Shown: positions 1-8,188 of the stretch, in pieces
How positions within the stretch are numbered: the first letter of the stretch is position 1
Layout of the letters: every line of letters starts with the position of its first letter
IMG/VR virus record: IMGVR_UViG_3300001450_000062
Coordinates: 18,959-46,884 of that record
Direction: 5' to 3' (one strand)
From: a virus
DNA: 27,926 bases
The notes under the pieces: model-generated
Seen by the model: the letters and a program-made list of their open reading frames with translations, nothing else
Told to the model about the DNA's origin: nothing
Database searches by the model: none
Translations under genes and position numbers: made by a program

Positions 1-2
1 CA

Positions 3-3000
3 GATAATTTACCTGGAGGAGTAAACCATAATATTACTACGTTTGTTCCTAATAACGTTTGTTGTTCAGGATGTTTACTGCAAGTTGAAGCAATTACGCA
101 GTGTGTAGGTTTTGGCCGAAGTGATGGATATATAGAAGTTACAACTACTGATCCTCCGTGGACTAGTATAGTTCCAACAGGAGACCCTTTTGCTAGTGGT
201 AGTAAATTTACATATACTTTAGCTTTAAGTAATGGAACATCGTTAACTCAAACAACGCCTCCAACAGGAGGAAATACAGTTACTCAAGCTAGTTGTGTAA
301 CAAACACAACAGGTGGAACAGAACATCAAGTTACTTGCCCATCTAGTAGTACTATTGTACCTTGGATGGAAGTAAGTGGGGCGGGGATACCAGCTGGAAC
401 TTATGTTGATACTATTTTGACTGGAACAGCGGGTACTAATGTAACAAGGTTTTCACTTCAAGATGCAGTAGGAAATACTGTTCAAGCAACAGCAGCTGCT
501 ACAGTAACTTTAACTTTTGCAGCTGGATTTAGATTTTATTTTGGAAGTCTTGCTCCTAATGAAGGCGCTTTAGCAGGAACACATTATATTTTAACAGTTA
601 CAGATGACTCGGGATGTGTAATTACAACAAATGTAACTCTTACGCAATGTCCACCTCCTGATGGCTGTACTGATAATACTGCAATAAATTATGACGCTTC
701 TGCAGTTAATGACGATGGAAGTTGTCTTTTATGTGATGCTACTACAGGAAAATTAGAAGATACAAATGGAAATGATTTAGGAGATCTATTTACTAATCAT
801 ACAGCTGTTATTACTGATGCAACTGTAAATGCAAGTAATGTTCCACAATCTGACGGTATTGCCGCTATAGGAACAATTTTAGATCCTGCTTTACAATCAT
901 ATGTAAGTCTTGGGTCTACTGAGACTTATACAATGGCTATTTATCCTGTTACAATACCTGGAGATCCTACTACTATAGGATCAGTAATTTCAACACAAAC
1001 AGGGATAGCTTCTACTACTTTTAGTTACAATCCTCAGAATTCTTTTACAGGTTTAGCTTATGGGCACTATGCGGTTAAAGTACAATTTGTTGATTCAAAT
1101 CATGTTTTAGAAGTTGAAGAGTGTTTTACTTGGATATATATTACAGTAAAAGTTCCGGTTTGCGATGACCCATTAAATCCAGATTATAACACAACAGTGC
1201 CAAGTGACTTTAGAATACCTGATGCTTCACTATGCTCTAGTGTTTCTAACCCTAATTGTCCAGTTGCAATTCCTGCAATAGAAATAAGTGATGACCCTAA
1301 TTATAACTTTTGTGATTGCGTACCAAATTGCACTAATAATTTACTTAATGCAAGTTTGTGTAATCCAACCGTGTGGGGAGCTTTTATGGTTGGATATGGA
1401 GGAGCTGGTTGTAATGGTACTGGATTTGCTGCTGGTACATTTATGACAGGTGCAGATGGAGGATTTCGTACTCAGGTTTGGTTATTTAATGGCGTTCCTG
1501 TTGCTAATCAATTTACACAAGGAGCGGCTAATGATGTTTCTGGCTATGGGCTAGGAGTAACAGGTCCGGAAAGTAATGGTGGGCAAATGGGGACTAATAG
1601 TCTACTAATAGATTCAACCTCTACTTCTCTTATGAATCAATATGGGACAGGTACATATACTTTTGAATTACATAGACTTTTAGCAGATGGTACTCCGTGT
1701 ATTTATAGTGTTAGTATTTATTGGACACAACCTAGTGATGGGTGTTTAGATCCACTGGCACTAAATTATAATCCGGTTGCTCAGTGTCCAGGACCTTGTA
1801 TATTTGAATCTTATAATTGCGATCCTGTGCTTGGATGTGTTGATCCAGGTGATGGTACAGGTACTTATGCAACTGTAATAGATTGTCAAGTTAACTGCTT
1901 ACCTTCTGGTTCAGATGGGTGTACAGATTCTTGTGCAATAAATTATGATCCTGCCGCAACAGTAGATGATGGTACTTGTGAGTATAAAGCATGTTTAGAT
2001 CCTGCAGCTACTAATTTTGAATACAGTTGTGATTGTGGAATATATATTCCTACAGCAACTGTTAGTGATCCGCCATGTTGTAACTTACCTTGTGCAGATC
2101 CACCTAATATACTTATTACAACTACAGATGCTACTGGTACTTGTACGGGTCCAAATTCAGATGGACAACTAACATTTACATATAATTCTACAAATGGATC
2201 TACAGCTTTCCAAGCAGCTATTTTTACTGGAGTATGTTGTAGTTCTGCAAATCAAATTTGGGACCACTTTGCATTTTACGGAACTTTAGCGCTTGACGGT
2301 GCTACAGTTATAGTTACAGGACTACCTCCAGGAGTATATGTATTACGTACAATAGATAATCTTTCTTGTATTGTAGAAACAACTTTTTCTATAAGCTCTA
2401 GCGCTCCAGGAGCTGGATGTACAGATCCTTTAGCAGTTAATTATGATCCAACAGCAACTTGTGATGATGGAAGTTGTATCTATGGAGGTTGTACAGATCC
2501 TAACGCAGCAAATTATAATCCTAATGCAATAACAGATGATGGTAGTTGTGAGTACATAAATGAAAAAAATAGATGCATACCTAAACATTTAAAAAAAGCT
2601 ATATTAACACTAAAAGCTTGTTTAGCTCAAAAAGGTAGTAATTGGCTTGATGAATATAAAATAGGTACAAATGTAGATTGCTCTACAATGAATAAGTGGA
2701 AACTAATACTATTAGGATATGTGTTAAAAGCTGCTAAAAGTGAAAATGGATTTGGATTAGGATGTTTATTTAATTGTGCAGATAAAGGAACACCTGACAT
2801 AAATACTATTATTAATAATTGTAATGACCTTTGGGTGCAAGGCAGTAAATATACAGGTTTAAATGATGCTGCAACAAGTGGGTCTCCTGTTTTAGGAACT
2901 TCGTGGACATCTGGAGAAGGAACTACAATTACTGATCCTGCATTATTTTTTGTAGCTAGTCATAAACTTGGTTTAGGAGATGTTATTAAAATGCCTAGCG

Positions 3001-3233
3001 GATTAATTTGGAAAGTAATAAGTATAACTACTAATCAAGGAAGTCCATTTGCATTTGCTTTAAATGGTTTAAATCCAGAAACAGCAACTGGAATTGCTAG
3101 TGGAAATTATGCACAGTGTTCAGATAATAATTTTGTAGATATAACTACAAATATCAATTATTACGATAATTTTCTTAAATTTGTAAATAAATATTGTAAA
3201 GACTGTAACATACCACCTGCTTGGCAACAATAA
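3..3233 (+). CDS. Cys-rich tail fibre/adhesin, 5'-truncated by window edge
   Basis: The reading frame is open from the first bases of the window to the TAA at 3231-3233. The ATG at 366 is therefore probably internal, and the true start lies upstream. The visible part is about 1076 residues, Thr/Gly/Asn-rich and unusually rich in cysteine. It has five to six copies of a roughly 25-residue GC(T/L)DP-A-NYDP-A-DDGSC repeat (near 660-735, 1740-1800, 1914-1986 and two adjacent copies at 2412-2555), plus Ig/SprB-like beta stretches between them. The last ~220 residues, from about 2560, are different: a Lys/Cys-containing mixed domain ending in a CKDC motif. There is no T9SS-type C-terminus. Its position with other fibre genes suggests a virion appendage that binds the host surface; this is inference. 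It could also be a secreted host-surface protein if its missing N-terminus carries a signal peptide. Confidence 0.7.
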   Translation, partial: DNLPGGVNHNITTFVPNNVCCSGCLLQVEAITQCVGFGRSDGYIEVTTTDPPWTSIVPTGDPFASGSKFTYTLALSNGTSLTQTTPPTGGNTVTQASCVTNTTGGTEHQVTCPSSSTIVPWMEVSGAGIPAGTYVDTILTGTAGTNVTRFSLQDAVGNTVQATAAATVTLTFAAGFRFYFGSLAPNEGALAGTHYILTVTDDSGCVITTNVTLTQCPPPDGCTDNTAINYDASAVNDDGSCLLCDATTGKLEDTNGNDLGDLFTNHTAVITDATVNASNVPQSDGIAAIGTILDPALQSYVSLGSTETYTMAIYPVTIPGDPTTIGSVISTQTGIASTTFSYNPQNSFTGLAYGHYAVKVQFVDSNHVLEVEECFTWIYITVKVPVCDDPLNPDYNTTVPSDFRIPDASLCSSVSNPNCPVAIPAIEISDDPNYNFCDCVPNCTNNLLNASLCNPTVWGAFMVGYGGAGCNGTGFAAGTFMTGADGGFRTQVWLFNGVPVANQFTQGAANDVSGYGLGVTGPESNGGQMGTNSLLIDSTSTSLMNQYGTGTYTFELHRLLADGTPCIYSVSIYWTQPSDGCLDPLALNYNPVAQCPGPCIFESYNCDPVLGCVDPGDGTGTYATVIDCQVNCLPSGSDGCTDSCAINYDPAATVDDGTCEYKACLDPAATNFEYSCDCGIYIPTATVSDPPCCNLPCADPPNILITTTDATGTCTGPNSDGQLTFTYNSTNGSTAFQAAIFTGVCCSSANQIWDHFAFYGTLALDGATVIVTGLPPGVYVLRTIDNLSCIVETTFSISSSAPGAGCTDPLAVNYDPTATCDDGSCIYGGCTDPNAANYNPNAITDDGSCEYINEKNRCIPKHLKKAILTLKACLAQKGSNWLDEYKIGTNVDCSTMNKWKLILLGYVLKAAKSENGFGLGCLFNCADKGTPDINTIINNCNDLWVQGSKYTGLNDAATSGSPVLGTSWTSGEGTTITDPALFFVASHKLGLGDVIKMPSGLIWKVISITTNQGSPFAFALNGLNPETATGIASGNYAQCSDNNFVDITTNINYYDNFLKFVNKYCKDCNIPPAWQQ
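2412..2555 (+). repeat. Two tandem GCTDP/NYDP/DDGSC protein repeats
   Basis: Two adjacent repeat units of about 24 residues lie within the Cys-rich fibre. Each starts with Gly-Cys-Thr-Asp-Pro, has NYDP or NYNP in the middle and ends DDGSC. The paired cysteines suggest one disulfide per unit, and the Asp/Asn residues suggest calcium binding; both are inference. Single, more diverged copies occur earlier in the same gene, and a longer array of the same unit is found in the adhesin at 8516-11278. Confidence 0.8.
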
Positions 3234-3259
3234 TAAAAAATAATATAAATAATTAAAAA

Positions 3260-4708
3260 ATGATACAAAATTTACAAACTTTAGCAAAAACTAGTGTAGA
3301 CAATATATATGATTTTATTGAAGTTCAAAATCAAAGTACTGGAGCTTTAAAAAAATTACTAGTTGCAGGTTTATTTCCTACAATGTCAACTACAGGTACT
3401 GGAGGACAAGATTTATTTATAAGTGCTACAAATAAAAATCAATTAAACTTTAAGGGTATAAAGTCTGCAGACACAGCTAAATTAACAGCAACTACAGATA
3501 CTAATAATATATTATTAACTTTAGTAGAATCTGGTATAGATTTATCTAAGTGTAGTAATGAAACTTCTGGATTTTTAACATCTATGAATTTTGCACAAAT
3601 TATTACAGGGCAATGTCCTGTAGTAAATGGAGGTACAGGTTTAGAAACAATAGCAAAAGGCTCATTGCTTTATGCTAGTGCAGACGATGTAATTAAAGCT
3701 ACTTCTCCATTGTCTACAAATGGACAATTACTTATAGGTAATTCAACAACTGGAATTCCTACTTTAGCAACACTTACAGCAGGCACAGGGGTAACAATTA
3801 CAAACGGTGCAGGAAGTGTGTCAATAGCTGCAACTATTGCAAATGCAACAGCAAATATAGATTTATATGATGGTACTGCAACTACTTATAATATAGATAC
3901 TAATAATGGGGCTGGATGGCTTTCTGGAGATGGAACAGATGAAGGAATTGCAGTAGATAATGACGGTAAAGTATTTATAGGGCAATCTGGACCTACAGCA
4001 GCTTTTGCTGAAAGTTTAAATGTAAAAGGTAGTATTAGGTTTACTAATGACACTGCACCTACAATTAAACCAACTGCTACAGCAAGCTCTACAGCAGGTC
4101 AAAAACTTACAATTGAAGGAGGAAGTAGTGCTTCTGGAAATGCAGCAGACTTAGAATTAAAAGCTGGTAGTGCTGCATCTGGAGGTGGTAATGGAGGAAA
4201 TCTTAGTTTATTTGGAGGTAATGAAGCTGGGGGAACTGCAGGTAGTATTAGAAGCTATACATATGATGGATCTGGAAGTGCTGTTGCTGGTACAACTTTA
4301 ACTGGAGGTTCAGCTGCTCCAGATCTTCAAATTGAAGTAGGTAATTTACAGATAACTGCAGCAACTAAAGGAATTATACATGCTGGCAGTGGAACGGTTA
4401 CTCAAGCAACAGATCATACAACTGCAGTTACAATTAATGCAACTTCAGGAGTAATTACACTAGCAGCAGTAGCTTTAGCTGCTACAACAAATGCAGAATT
4501 TACAGTAACTAATAGTACTGTACAAGCAGATTCAGTAATTCTTGTTACTATGCAAGATGAAAATACTGTAAATAATAAACAACTTGCTTGTGCAATTCAC
4601 ACAATAGCTGGAGGCAGTTTTAAAATTAGTATTGTAAATCCACATTCTGCTAGTTCTACCTCTACAACAGCAAGTAAAATTCACTTTTTAGTGATAAACA
4701 ATAGTTAA
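3260..4708 (+). CDS. Tail fibre-like protein with NGGTG modules
   Basis: This is a 482-residue protein, low in Cys and rich in Thr, Ala, Gly, Ser and Asn. The N-terminal ~50 residues (helical, LAKTSVDNIYDFIEVQN) probably anchor it to the particle. The middle contains the motif VVNGGTGLETIAKGSLLYAS followed by LLIGNSTTG and TAGTGVTITNG, a pattern I recognise from phage tail fibres and needles that form trimeric beta-structures. Residues ~260-380 are a Gly/Ser/Ala-rich shaft. The last ~100 residues look like a beta-sandwich tip. The ATG at 3260 follows an A/T-only leader after the upstream stop. Its role as a receptor-binding or shaft protein is inferred from composition and neighbours. Confidence 0.7.
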   Translation: MIQNLQTLAKTSVDNIYDFIEVQNQSTGALKKLLVAGLFPTMSTTGTGGQDLFISATNKNQLNFKGIKSADTAKLTATTDTNNILLTLVESGIDLSKCSNETSGFLTSMNFAQIITGQCPVVNGGTGLETIAKGSLLYASADDVIKATSPLSTNGQLLIGNSTTGIPTLATLTAGTGVTITNGAGSVSIAATIANATANIDLYDGTATTYNIDTNNGAGWLSGDGTDEGIAVDNDGKVFIGQSGPTAAFAESLNVKGSIRFTNDTAPTIKPTATASSTAGQKLTIEGGSSASGNAADLELKAGSAASGGGNGGNLSLFGGNEAGGTAGSIRSYTYDGSGSAVAGTTLTGGSAAPDLQIEVGNLQITAATKGIIHAGSGTVTQATDHTTAVTINATSGVITLAAVALAATTNAEFTVTNSTVQADSVILVTMQDENTVNNKQLACAIHTIAGGSFKISIVNPHSASSTSTTASKIHFLVINNS

Positions 4709-4732
4709 TATTAACAAAAACCAATATATAAA

Positions 4733-5146
4733 ATGACAACAATTAAAGCAAAAAAAGGAGAATTCGTAACTATTATAAACGGATTGTTTTCAGTTCAAGA
4801 ATTAAAAGGGAAAAAATTTAGTTTAACAGTAAGTAAAAATATTGTTATTCTTCAAAAAGCCCTTAAAGAGTTAGAAGAGGCAGGTAAACCTTCTGAAGAA
4901 TTTATGAAATTAGCAGCAGAAGTAAATCAACTTGCTAATCTTAATTCAGAAGATTCTAAAGAAAAGATAAATAAATTAGAAGAAGAGAATAAAGAATTAG
5001 TAGAAAGTAGACAAAATCAAATGGAAGAAGTTCAAAAAATGATGGAAGAAGAAGTAGAAATAGAACTTAATATTTTTGAAGAAGAAAATTTACCTGAAGA
5101 GATTACAGCTAAACAAATTAATAATTTAATAAAAATAATAAAATAA
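4733..5146 (+). CDS. Coiled-coil protein of unknown function
   Basis: This 137-residue acidic protein starts with a short beta-type segment (KAKKGEFVTIINGLFSVQEL). It continues as a long helical, Glu/Lys-rich coiled coil from about residue 40 to 115, with heptad-like Leu/Met spacing, and ends in a short ITAKQINNLIKIIK helix. The stop codon overlaps the ATG of the next gene (TAATGG), so the two are likely translated together. I do not recognise a family. Its size, coiled coil and place between two structural genes would fit a fibre chaperone or a small tail component, but this is a guess from context. Confidence 0.6.
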   Translation: MTTIKAKKGEFVTIINGLFSVQELKGKKFSLTVSKNIVILQKALKELEEAGKPSEEFMKLAAEVNQLANLNSEDSKEKINKLEEENKELVESRQNQMEEVQKMMEEEVEIELNIFEEENLPEEITAKQINNLIKIIK

Positions 5147-5499
5147 TGGCAAAATCACGTACGCAAGACTTATGTTGTTGTGAAGAAAATAAAAAGCATA
5201 ATCAAATAGCGGTTTATCAATCACATACAACTTATATAACTAATACTGTAAGACATTGTGGACCTTTTTATGCAATATCTGCAACAGAAGATACTGTAAT
5301 TGATGTTAGTGAAGGTCTTACAGGAATTAATGAGTTTGATGCAGGAACAAAAAGACCTGTAGCAAATAATATATCAGTACCTAAAGGTATGACAATATAC
5401 TCTGATTTTCAATGTATAGAACTAGACAGTGGTAAAATATTAGCATACTCTAAAGGAATTGCTGGAGAAGCTAAAGAACCAACAGCAGACGAATCTTAA
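5146..5499 (+). CDS. Small structural-type protein with CCC cluster
   Basis: This is a 117-residue protein whose start overlaps the upstream stop by one base. Near the N-terminus is a triple cysteine (residues ~10-12, DLCCCEEN), with two further cysteines later (RHCGPF, FQCIEL). The rest is predicted beta structure with the motif VPKGMTIYSDF; a similar VIPKGVTLKYDYSDLEF occurs in the 157-residue protein at 14060. That shared pattern suggests a small beta-sandwich virion decoration or fibre-attached protein. No enzymatic motif is visible. The CCC cluster could bind a metal or form disulfides outside the cell, but nothing in the sequence decides this. Confidence 0.6.
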   Translation: MAKSRTQDLCCCEENKKHNQIAVYQSHTTYITNTVRHCGPFYAISATEDTVIDVSEGLTGINEFDAGTKRPVANNISVPKGMTIYSDFQCIELDSGKILAYSKGIAGEAKEPTADES

Positions 5500-5511
5500 A
5501 AAATATAAACT

Positions 5512-6267
5512 ATGGCACCAATGTTAGGATTAGGAGTAAGCATGGCTAAACCTCAGTATTTAGATGCACCAAAAGTATCTTTGCATTCACTAGCACTTGA
5601 CGGAACAACTGACTTTGTTACTTTTGAAGATCAGACATATGAAATAAATGCTGGAGGAAATAATCTTACTATATCTTTTTGGGCTAAAAGAACTGACAAT
5701 AATGATGAAGCTGTTGTACTAGGGCATTCAGGATCAGGATCATTTAAACGTCTTTATTTTGATTCTGCTGGCGATAAACTTTATATAGAAAGTGATTTAA
5801 ATGGTCAAGAAGCTTATGCTGCTGTTACTGCTGATACTAATTGGCATCATTATGCTATAACTATTACAGGGAAAACCGGAGATGCCGCAACTGTTGCCGC
5901 ATTTGAAGATGGAAGTGCTGTTGTTGTATCTAATACAAATTTTGGCGCATCTGAATCTAGAAATATTACTTTCAATAGAATTGGTGATGATAACGCTGCT
6001 GGCAATCAAGCATTTAAAGGGTTACTATATCAAGTTGCTATACACAACAAATTATTAGCTGGTGCAGAAATACTAAATTTATATAATAGCGGAGTACCAA
6101 TTCCAGTAGACGGTAATGCAGGTAATTATATATCTTCTCTTAACTTACTAAATTTATGGAAATTTAATGAAGGAGAAGGAACTTCAATAGCTGATTTTGG
6201 ATTTTTAAATTTAACTGGAACATTAAGTGGTAATGCAACTTTTAGCTTAACAACACCAATATCTTAA
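5512..6267 (+). CDS. LamG/concanavalin-like lectin domain protein
   Basis: This 251-residue protein has one LamG-type jelly-roll domain (about residues 28-190). The signs are the order SLALDGTTDFVTFED, LTISFWAKR, a LYIESD strand, NWHHYAITI and an FKGLLYQVAIHNKLL strand before a final WKFNEGEGTSIADF segment. These are the classic strand signatures of Laminin_G_3/concanavalin-like lectin domains. No signal peptide is present, so it is more likely a virion component than a secreted protein. In phages such domains usually bind glycans on the host surface. An internal ATG (residue 11, SMAKPQ) could also start translation; the first ATG is preferred because it follows the A-rich leader. Confidence 0.75.
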   Translation: MAPMLGLGVSMAKPQYLDAPKVSLHSLALDGTTDFVTFEDQTYEINAGGNNLTISFWAKRTDNNDEAVVLGHSGSGSFKRLYFDSAGDKLYIESDLNGQEAYAAVTADTNWHHYAITITGKTGDAATVAAFEDGSAVVVSNTNFGASESRNITFNRIGDDNAAGNQAFKGLLYQVAIHNKLLAGAEILNLYNSGVPIPVDGNAGNYISSLNLLNLWKFNEGEGTSIADFGFLNLTGTLSGNATFSLTTPIS

Positions 6268-6277
6268 TTTAAGTAAT

Positions 6278-7423
6278 ATGAAAAAAATAATTTTAGTTTG
6301 TATAATTTTTAAGATAATACTAGTTTCGTGCTTAACACCTAAAAAATGTTGTTCGCAAGAAACTAATACTGATATAAAATCATATTTACAAAATTTTGAT
6401 ATAAAGAAAACTTTAAAAAAACATTTAAAATTTTCGACAGTTTATGGAGCAGTAAATGGGGGTACTTCTGTATCTGATGCAAAAACATTTTCAGTAACAT
6501 CAGGACAACTACAAGAAGGAATTATATCAACTCCTTATGACTATTCTTTAACTGTAGGTATAAGAAAGATTGCCAGATTTGGTTATGAAAACAGAGCAAA
6601 TACTTTTTATGATGGTACAGAGTCAAACTATACAGACGCAGCTACAGTAGGTAAGGTGCAAGGGTTTGAATATCTTTTTGAAGTAGATTATGCTAGACAA
6701 CAAGGAGTAGATTATATAGATCAGCATCATTTTATTAGATATAGCTCAGATGATAATTGTGATGGTCCTTTATGTGTTGATCATTTTGCTGCAAAAGTAG
6801 AGTATTTAAAAGACGGTTTTGCTGACATAGAATATTTTGAATTGTCAGAAAGATATAGATGGAAAAAAAATGCAGATTTATCTTTTAGTATAGGTGCTGC
6901 GCATAGATTAGCTGAACCTTATGGGTATAATCCTTTAGAAGAATGGATGCTAAACAATGGAAATTTACATTATACGTATTTAGCTATACAAGAGGGTTAT
7001 AACGTGAATGTATATGCAAATGAATATAGTGATCCTACTGGAAATATAGTTGCTACAAATGCTGAGGTATGGAAAGAAGTTGTTGTTCCTCAAGTTTTAT
7101 CTGACTATTCTGAAAGAAAAAGAAATGAATTAGAAAAACAAATTCAACACTCTTTAATTATAGGATTTGATTATTATAAGTACACTAAAAAAACATGGTT
7201 ACACGCATGGGGTAATTTATTACCTTGGCATTACAATGATGGTAGTGAGTTTTCATATCATAACTATATAGAAGACGACCAGTGGTACGACTATTCTGCA
7301 GGTTTAATATATGGGATAAAAGTAAATAAAAATCTAGGATATTTTGTTGAGGGTAAGTATAACAAATACTGGAACAGAGAGTGGTACGACTTTAAATTAG
7401 GAGTTAATTATATAATATTTTAA
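6278..7423 (+). CDS. Putative outer-membrane beta-barrel lipoprotein
   Basis: The 381-residue product begins with a hydrophobic export signal and a lipobox-like LVSC (Cys18). A Lys at position 12 interrupts the hydrophobic core, which is unusual. Two more cysteines follow (KKCCSQE), so signal peptidase I cleavage near there is an alternative. The mature part consists of alternating aromatic/polar strands (for example SLTVGIRKIARFGYE, LSFSIGAAHRLAE, HSLIIGFDYYKY, WYDYSAGLIYGI) and ends FKLGVNYIIF. A terminal Phe strand is the usual signature for insertion of outer-membrane barrels. The phage therefore seems to place its own protein in the host outer membrane. Receptor masking or superinfection exclusion is a reasonable but unproved role. 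It opens the block of envelope-directed genes that ends at 11278. Confidence 0.6.
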   Translation: MKKIILVCIIFKIILVSCLTPKKCCSQETNTDIKSYLQNFDIKKTLKKHLKFSTVYGAVNGGTSVSDAKTFSVTSGQLQEGIISTPYDYSLTVGIRKIARFGYENRANTFYDGTESNYTDAATVGKVQGFEYLFEVDYARQQGVDYIDQHHFIRYSSDDNCDGPLCVDHFAAKVEYLKDGFADIEYFELSERYRWKKNADLSFSIGAAHRLAEPYGYNPLEEWMLNNGNLHYTYLAIQEGYNVNVYANEYSDPTGNIVATNAEVWKEVVVPQVLSDYSERKRNELEKQIQHSLIIGFDYYKYTKKTWLHAWGNLLPWHYNDGSEFSYHNYIEDDQWYDYSAGLIYGIKVNKNLGYFVEGKYNKYWNREWYDFKLGVNYIIF

Positions 7424-7435
7424 AACAATAAAATT

Positions 7436-7525
7436 ATGGCAAAATGTGCATGTGGTAAGACAAAATCTGAAGATGGGAGCTGCGATGGTTCTCACGAAAA
7501 AACAACTAAAACTGAAACGAAATGA
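7436..7525 (+). CDS. 29-residue CDGSH-type iron-sulfur mini-protein
   Basis: A short ORF starts at an ATG with the same AATTATG leader as many neighbours, and its TGA overlaps the next ATG (ATGA). The product begins MAKCACGKTKSEDGSCDGSH and ends in a Lys/Thr tail. This carries all four ligands of the CDGSH [2Fe-2S] motif: Cys4, Cys6, Cys16 and His20. Compared with the usual C-x-C-x2-(S/T)-x3-P-x-C-D-G-S-H, there is one extra residue between Cys6 and Cys16 and the Pro is missing. Known CDGSH proteins are normally longer (about 60 residues or more, often dimeric), so this is a minimal version. A redox or iron-sulfur-carrier role is inferred. Alternatively it binds zinc or works as part of a complex with the coupled ORF. 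Confidence 0.7.
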   Translation: MAKCACGKTKSEDGSCDGSHEKTTKTETK

Positions 7526-7692
7526 ATTGGATTAATAGTTGGGCTAAAGGAAATAAAAAAGAAAAGTATGAAATTACTTTTAGATTAGGTAGAATAACAG
7601 TATTAGAAATGAAGGTATGTTTATTCTGCACAAAAGATTGTACTTCTAATAGATTTAGAATTATAGTATTGAATTTTGGATTTGAATTATAA
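7522..7692 (+). CDS. 56-residue ORF coupled to CDGSH mini-protein
   Basis: The ORF starts at the ATG inside the ATGA overlap with the CDGSH mini-gene and ends at TAA three bases before the next ATG. It encodes a basic protein (MNWINSWAKGNKKEKYEITF...) with predicted beta strands (YEITFRLGRITVLEMKVCLF, FRIIVLNFGFEL) and two cysteines in the spacing CLFCTKDC (three in all). I do not recognise a family. The tight packing on both sides supports it as a real gene. The Cys pattern next to a CDGSH protein may hint at metal binding, but that is speculation. Confidence 0.5.
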   Translation: MNWINSWAKGNKKEKYEITFRLGRITVLEMKVCLFCTKDCTSNRFRIIVLNFGFEL

Positions 7693-7695
7693 GCT

Positions 7696-7905
7696 ATGCC
7701 TATTACTAATAAACAAATACACGAAGAGTTAAGAGATTTAAAAGAAGATGTGAGATTTATTAAAAAAAGATTGTTAGATCCAGACGATGGAACTATCTCA
7801 CGAGTTAATAGAAATACTAGTTTTAGAAAAGCTACTCAAAAAACCCTTTGGTCTATTTGGTTAGTTTTAATAGGTATATTAGGTAAATTAATATTTTGGA
7901 ATTAA
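7696..7905 (+). CDS. XhlA-like small membrane protein
   Basis: This 69-residue protein has an N-terminal coiled-coil-like helix (IHEELRDLKEDVRFIKKRL), a short polar linker and one C-terminal transmembrane helix (about residues 51-67, LWSIWLVLIGILGKLIFW). This topology resembles XhlA/haemolysin-type accessory lysis proteins, in which the tail anchors the protein in the inner membrane with the coil in the cytoplasm. The gene lies one base before the next TM/coiled-coil gene, suggesting joint translation. An accessory role in lysis or membrane targeting is inferred from topology alone. Confidence 0.5.
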   Translation: MPITNKQIHEELRDLKEDVRFIKKRLLDPDDGTISRVNRNTSFRKATQKTLWSIWLVLIGILGKLIFWN

Positions 7906-7906
7906 A

Positions 7907-8188
7907 ATGGCTAAAGAGTTAAATGAAGATACTGGATTTAATATAAGTGTTAAAACACTTATAGCTATAAGTTTTGCAATGGCAACTATAATAGGCATGT
8001 GGTTTGCTTTACAAGCTGATATAGAAGAAGCTAAAGAGTTGCCGGCACCTCCAGATCCAGAAGTTACTAGAATGGAGTTTGACATGAAAGATCAAATGAT
8101 TCGTAACACTATTATAACAACTCAAAAAGATGTAGAAGAAATTAAAAAATCTATGGAAAAAATAGAAGATAAATTATATAACCGATGA
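7907..8188 (+). CDS. Single-TM coiled-coil protein, spanin-like topology
   Basis: A 93-residue product with a short N-terminal cytoplasmic part, one TM helix (about residues 16-35, TLIAISFAMATIIGMWFALQ) and a C-terminal domain. That domain has a PAPPDPEVTRMEFDMKD hinge and a coiled coil (TQKDVEEIKKSMEKIEDKLY). An N-in inner-membrane anchor with a periplasmic coiled coil is the layout of inner-membrane spanins. It overlaps the next gene by ATGA, and that gene encodes an exported protein, as spanin pairs often do, but the partner lacks a lipobox. I rate it as a possible lysis or envelope-stress protein, not a proven spanin. Confidence 0.5.
   Translation: MAKELNEDTGFNISVKTLIAISFAMATIIGMWFALQADIEEAKELPAPPDPEVTRMEFDMKDQMIRNTIITTQKDVEEIKKSMEKIEDKLYNR

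Noticed and set aside
366-368. ATG at 366 as the start of the first fibre gene
   Set aside because: The same frame is open without a stop back to position 3 and encodes similar Thr/Gly/Cys-containing sequence, so the gene is more likely truncated by the window edge.
5797-6009. Short reverse-strand open frames, such as inside the LamG gene and at 7888-8085, 23466-23651 and 24892-25122
   Set aside because: All lie opposite good + strand genes, have low-complexity products and no recognisable domain.
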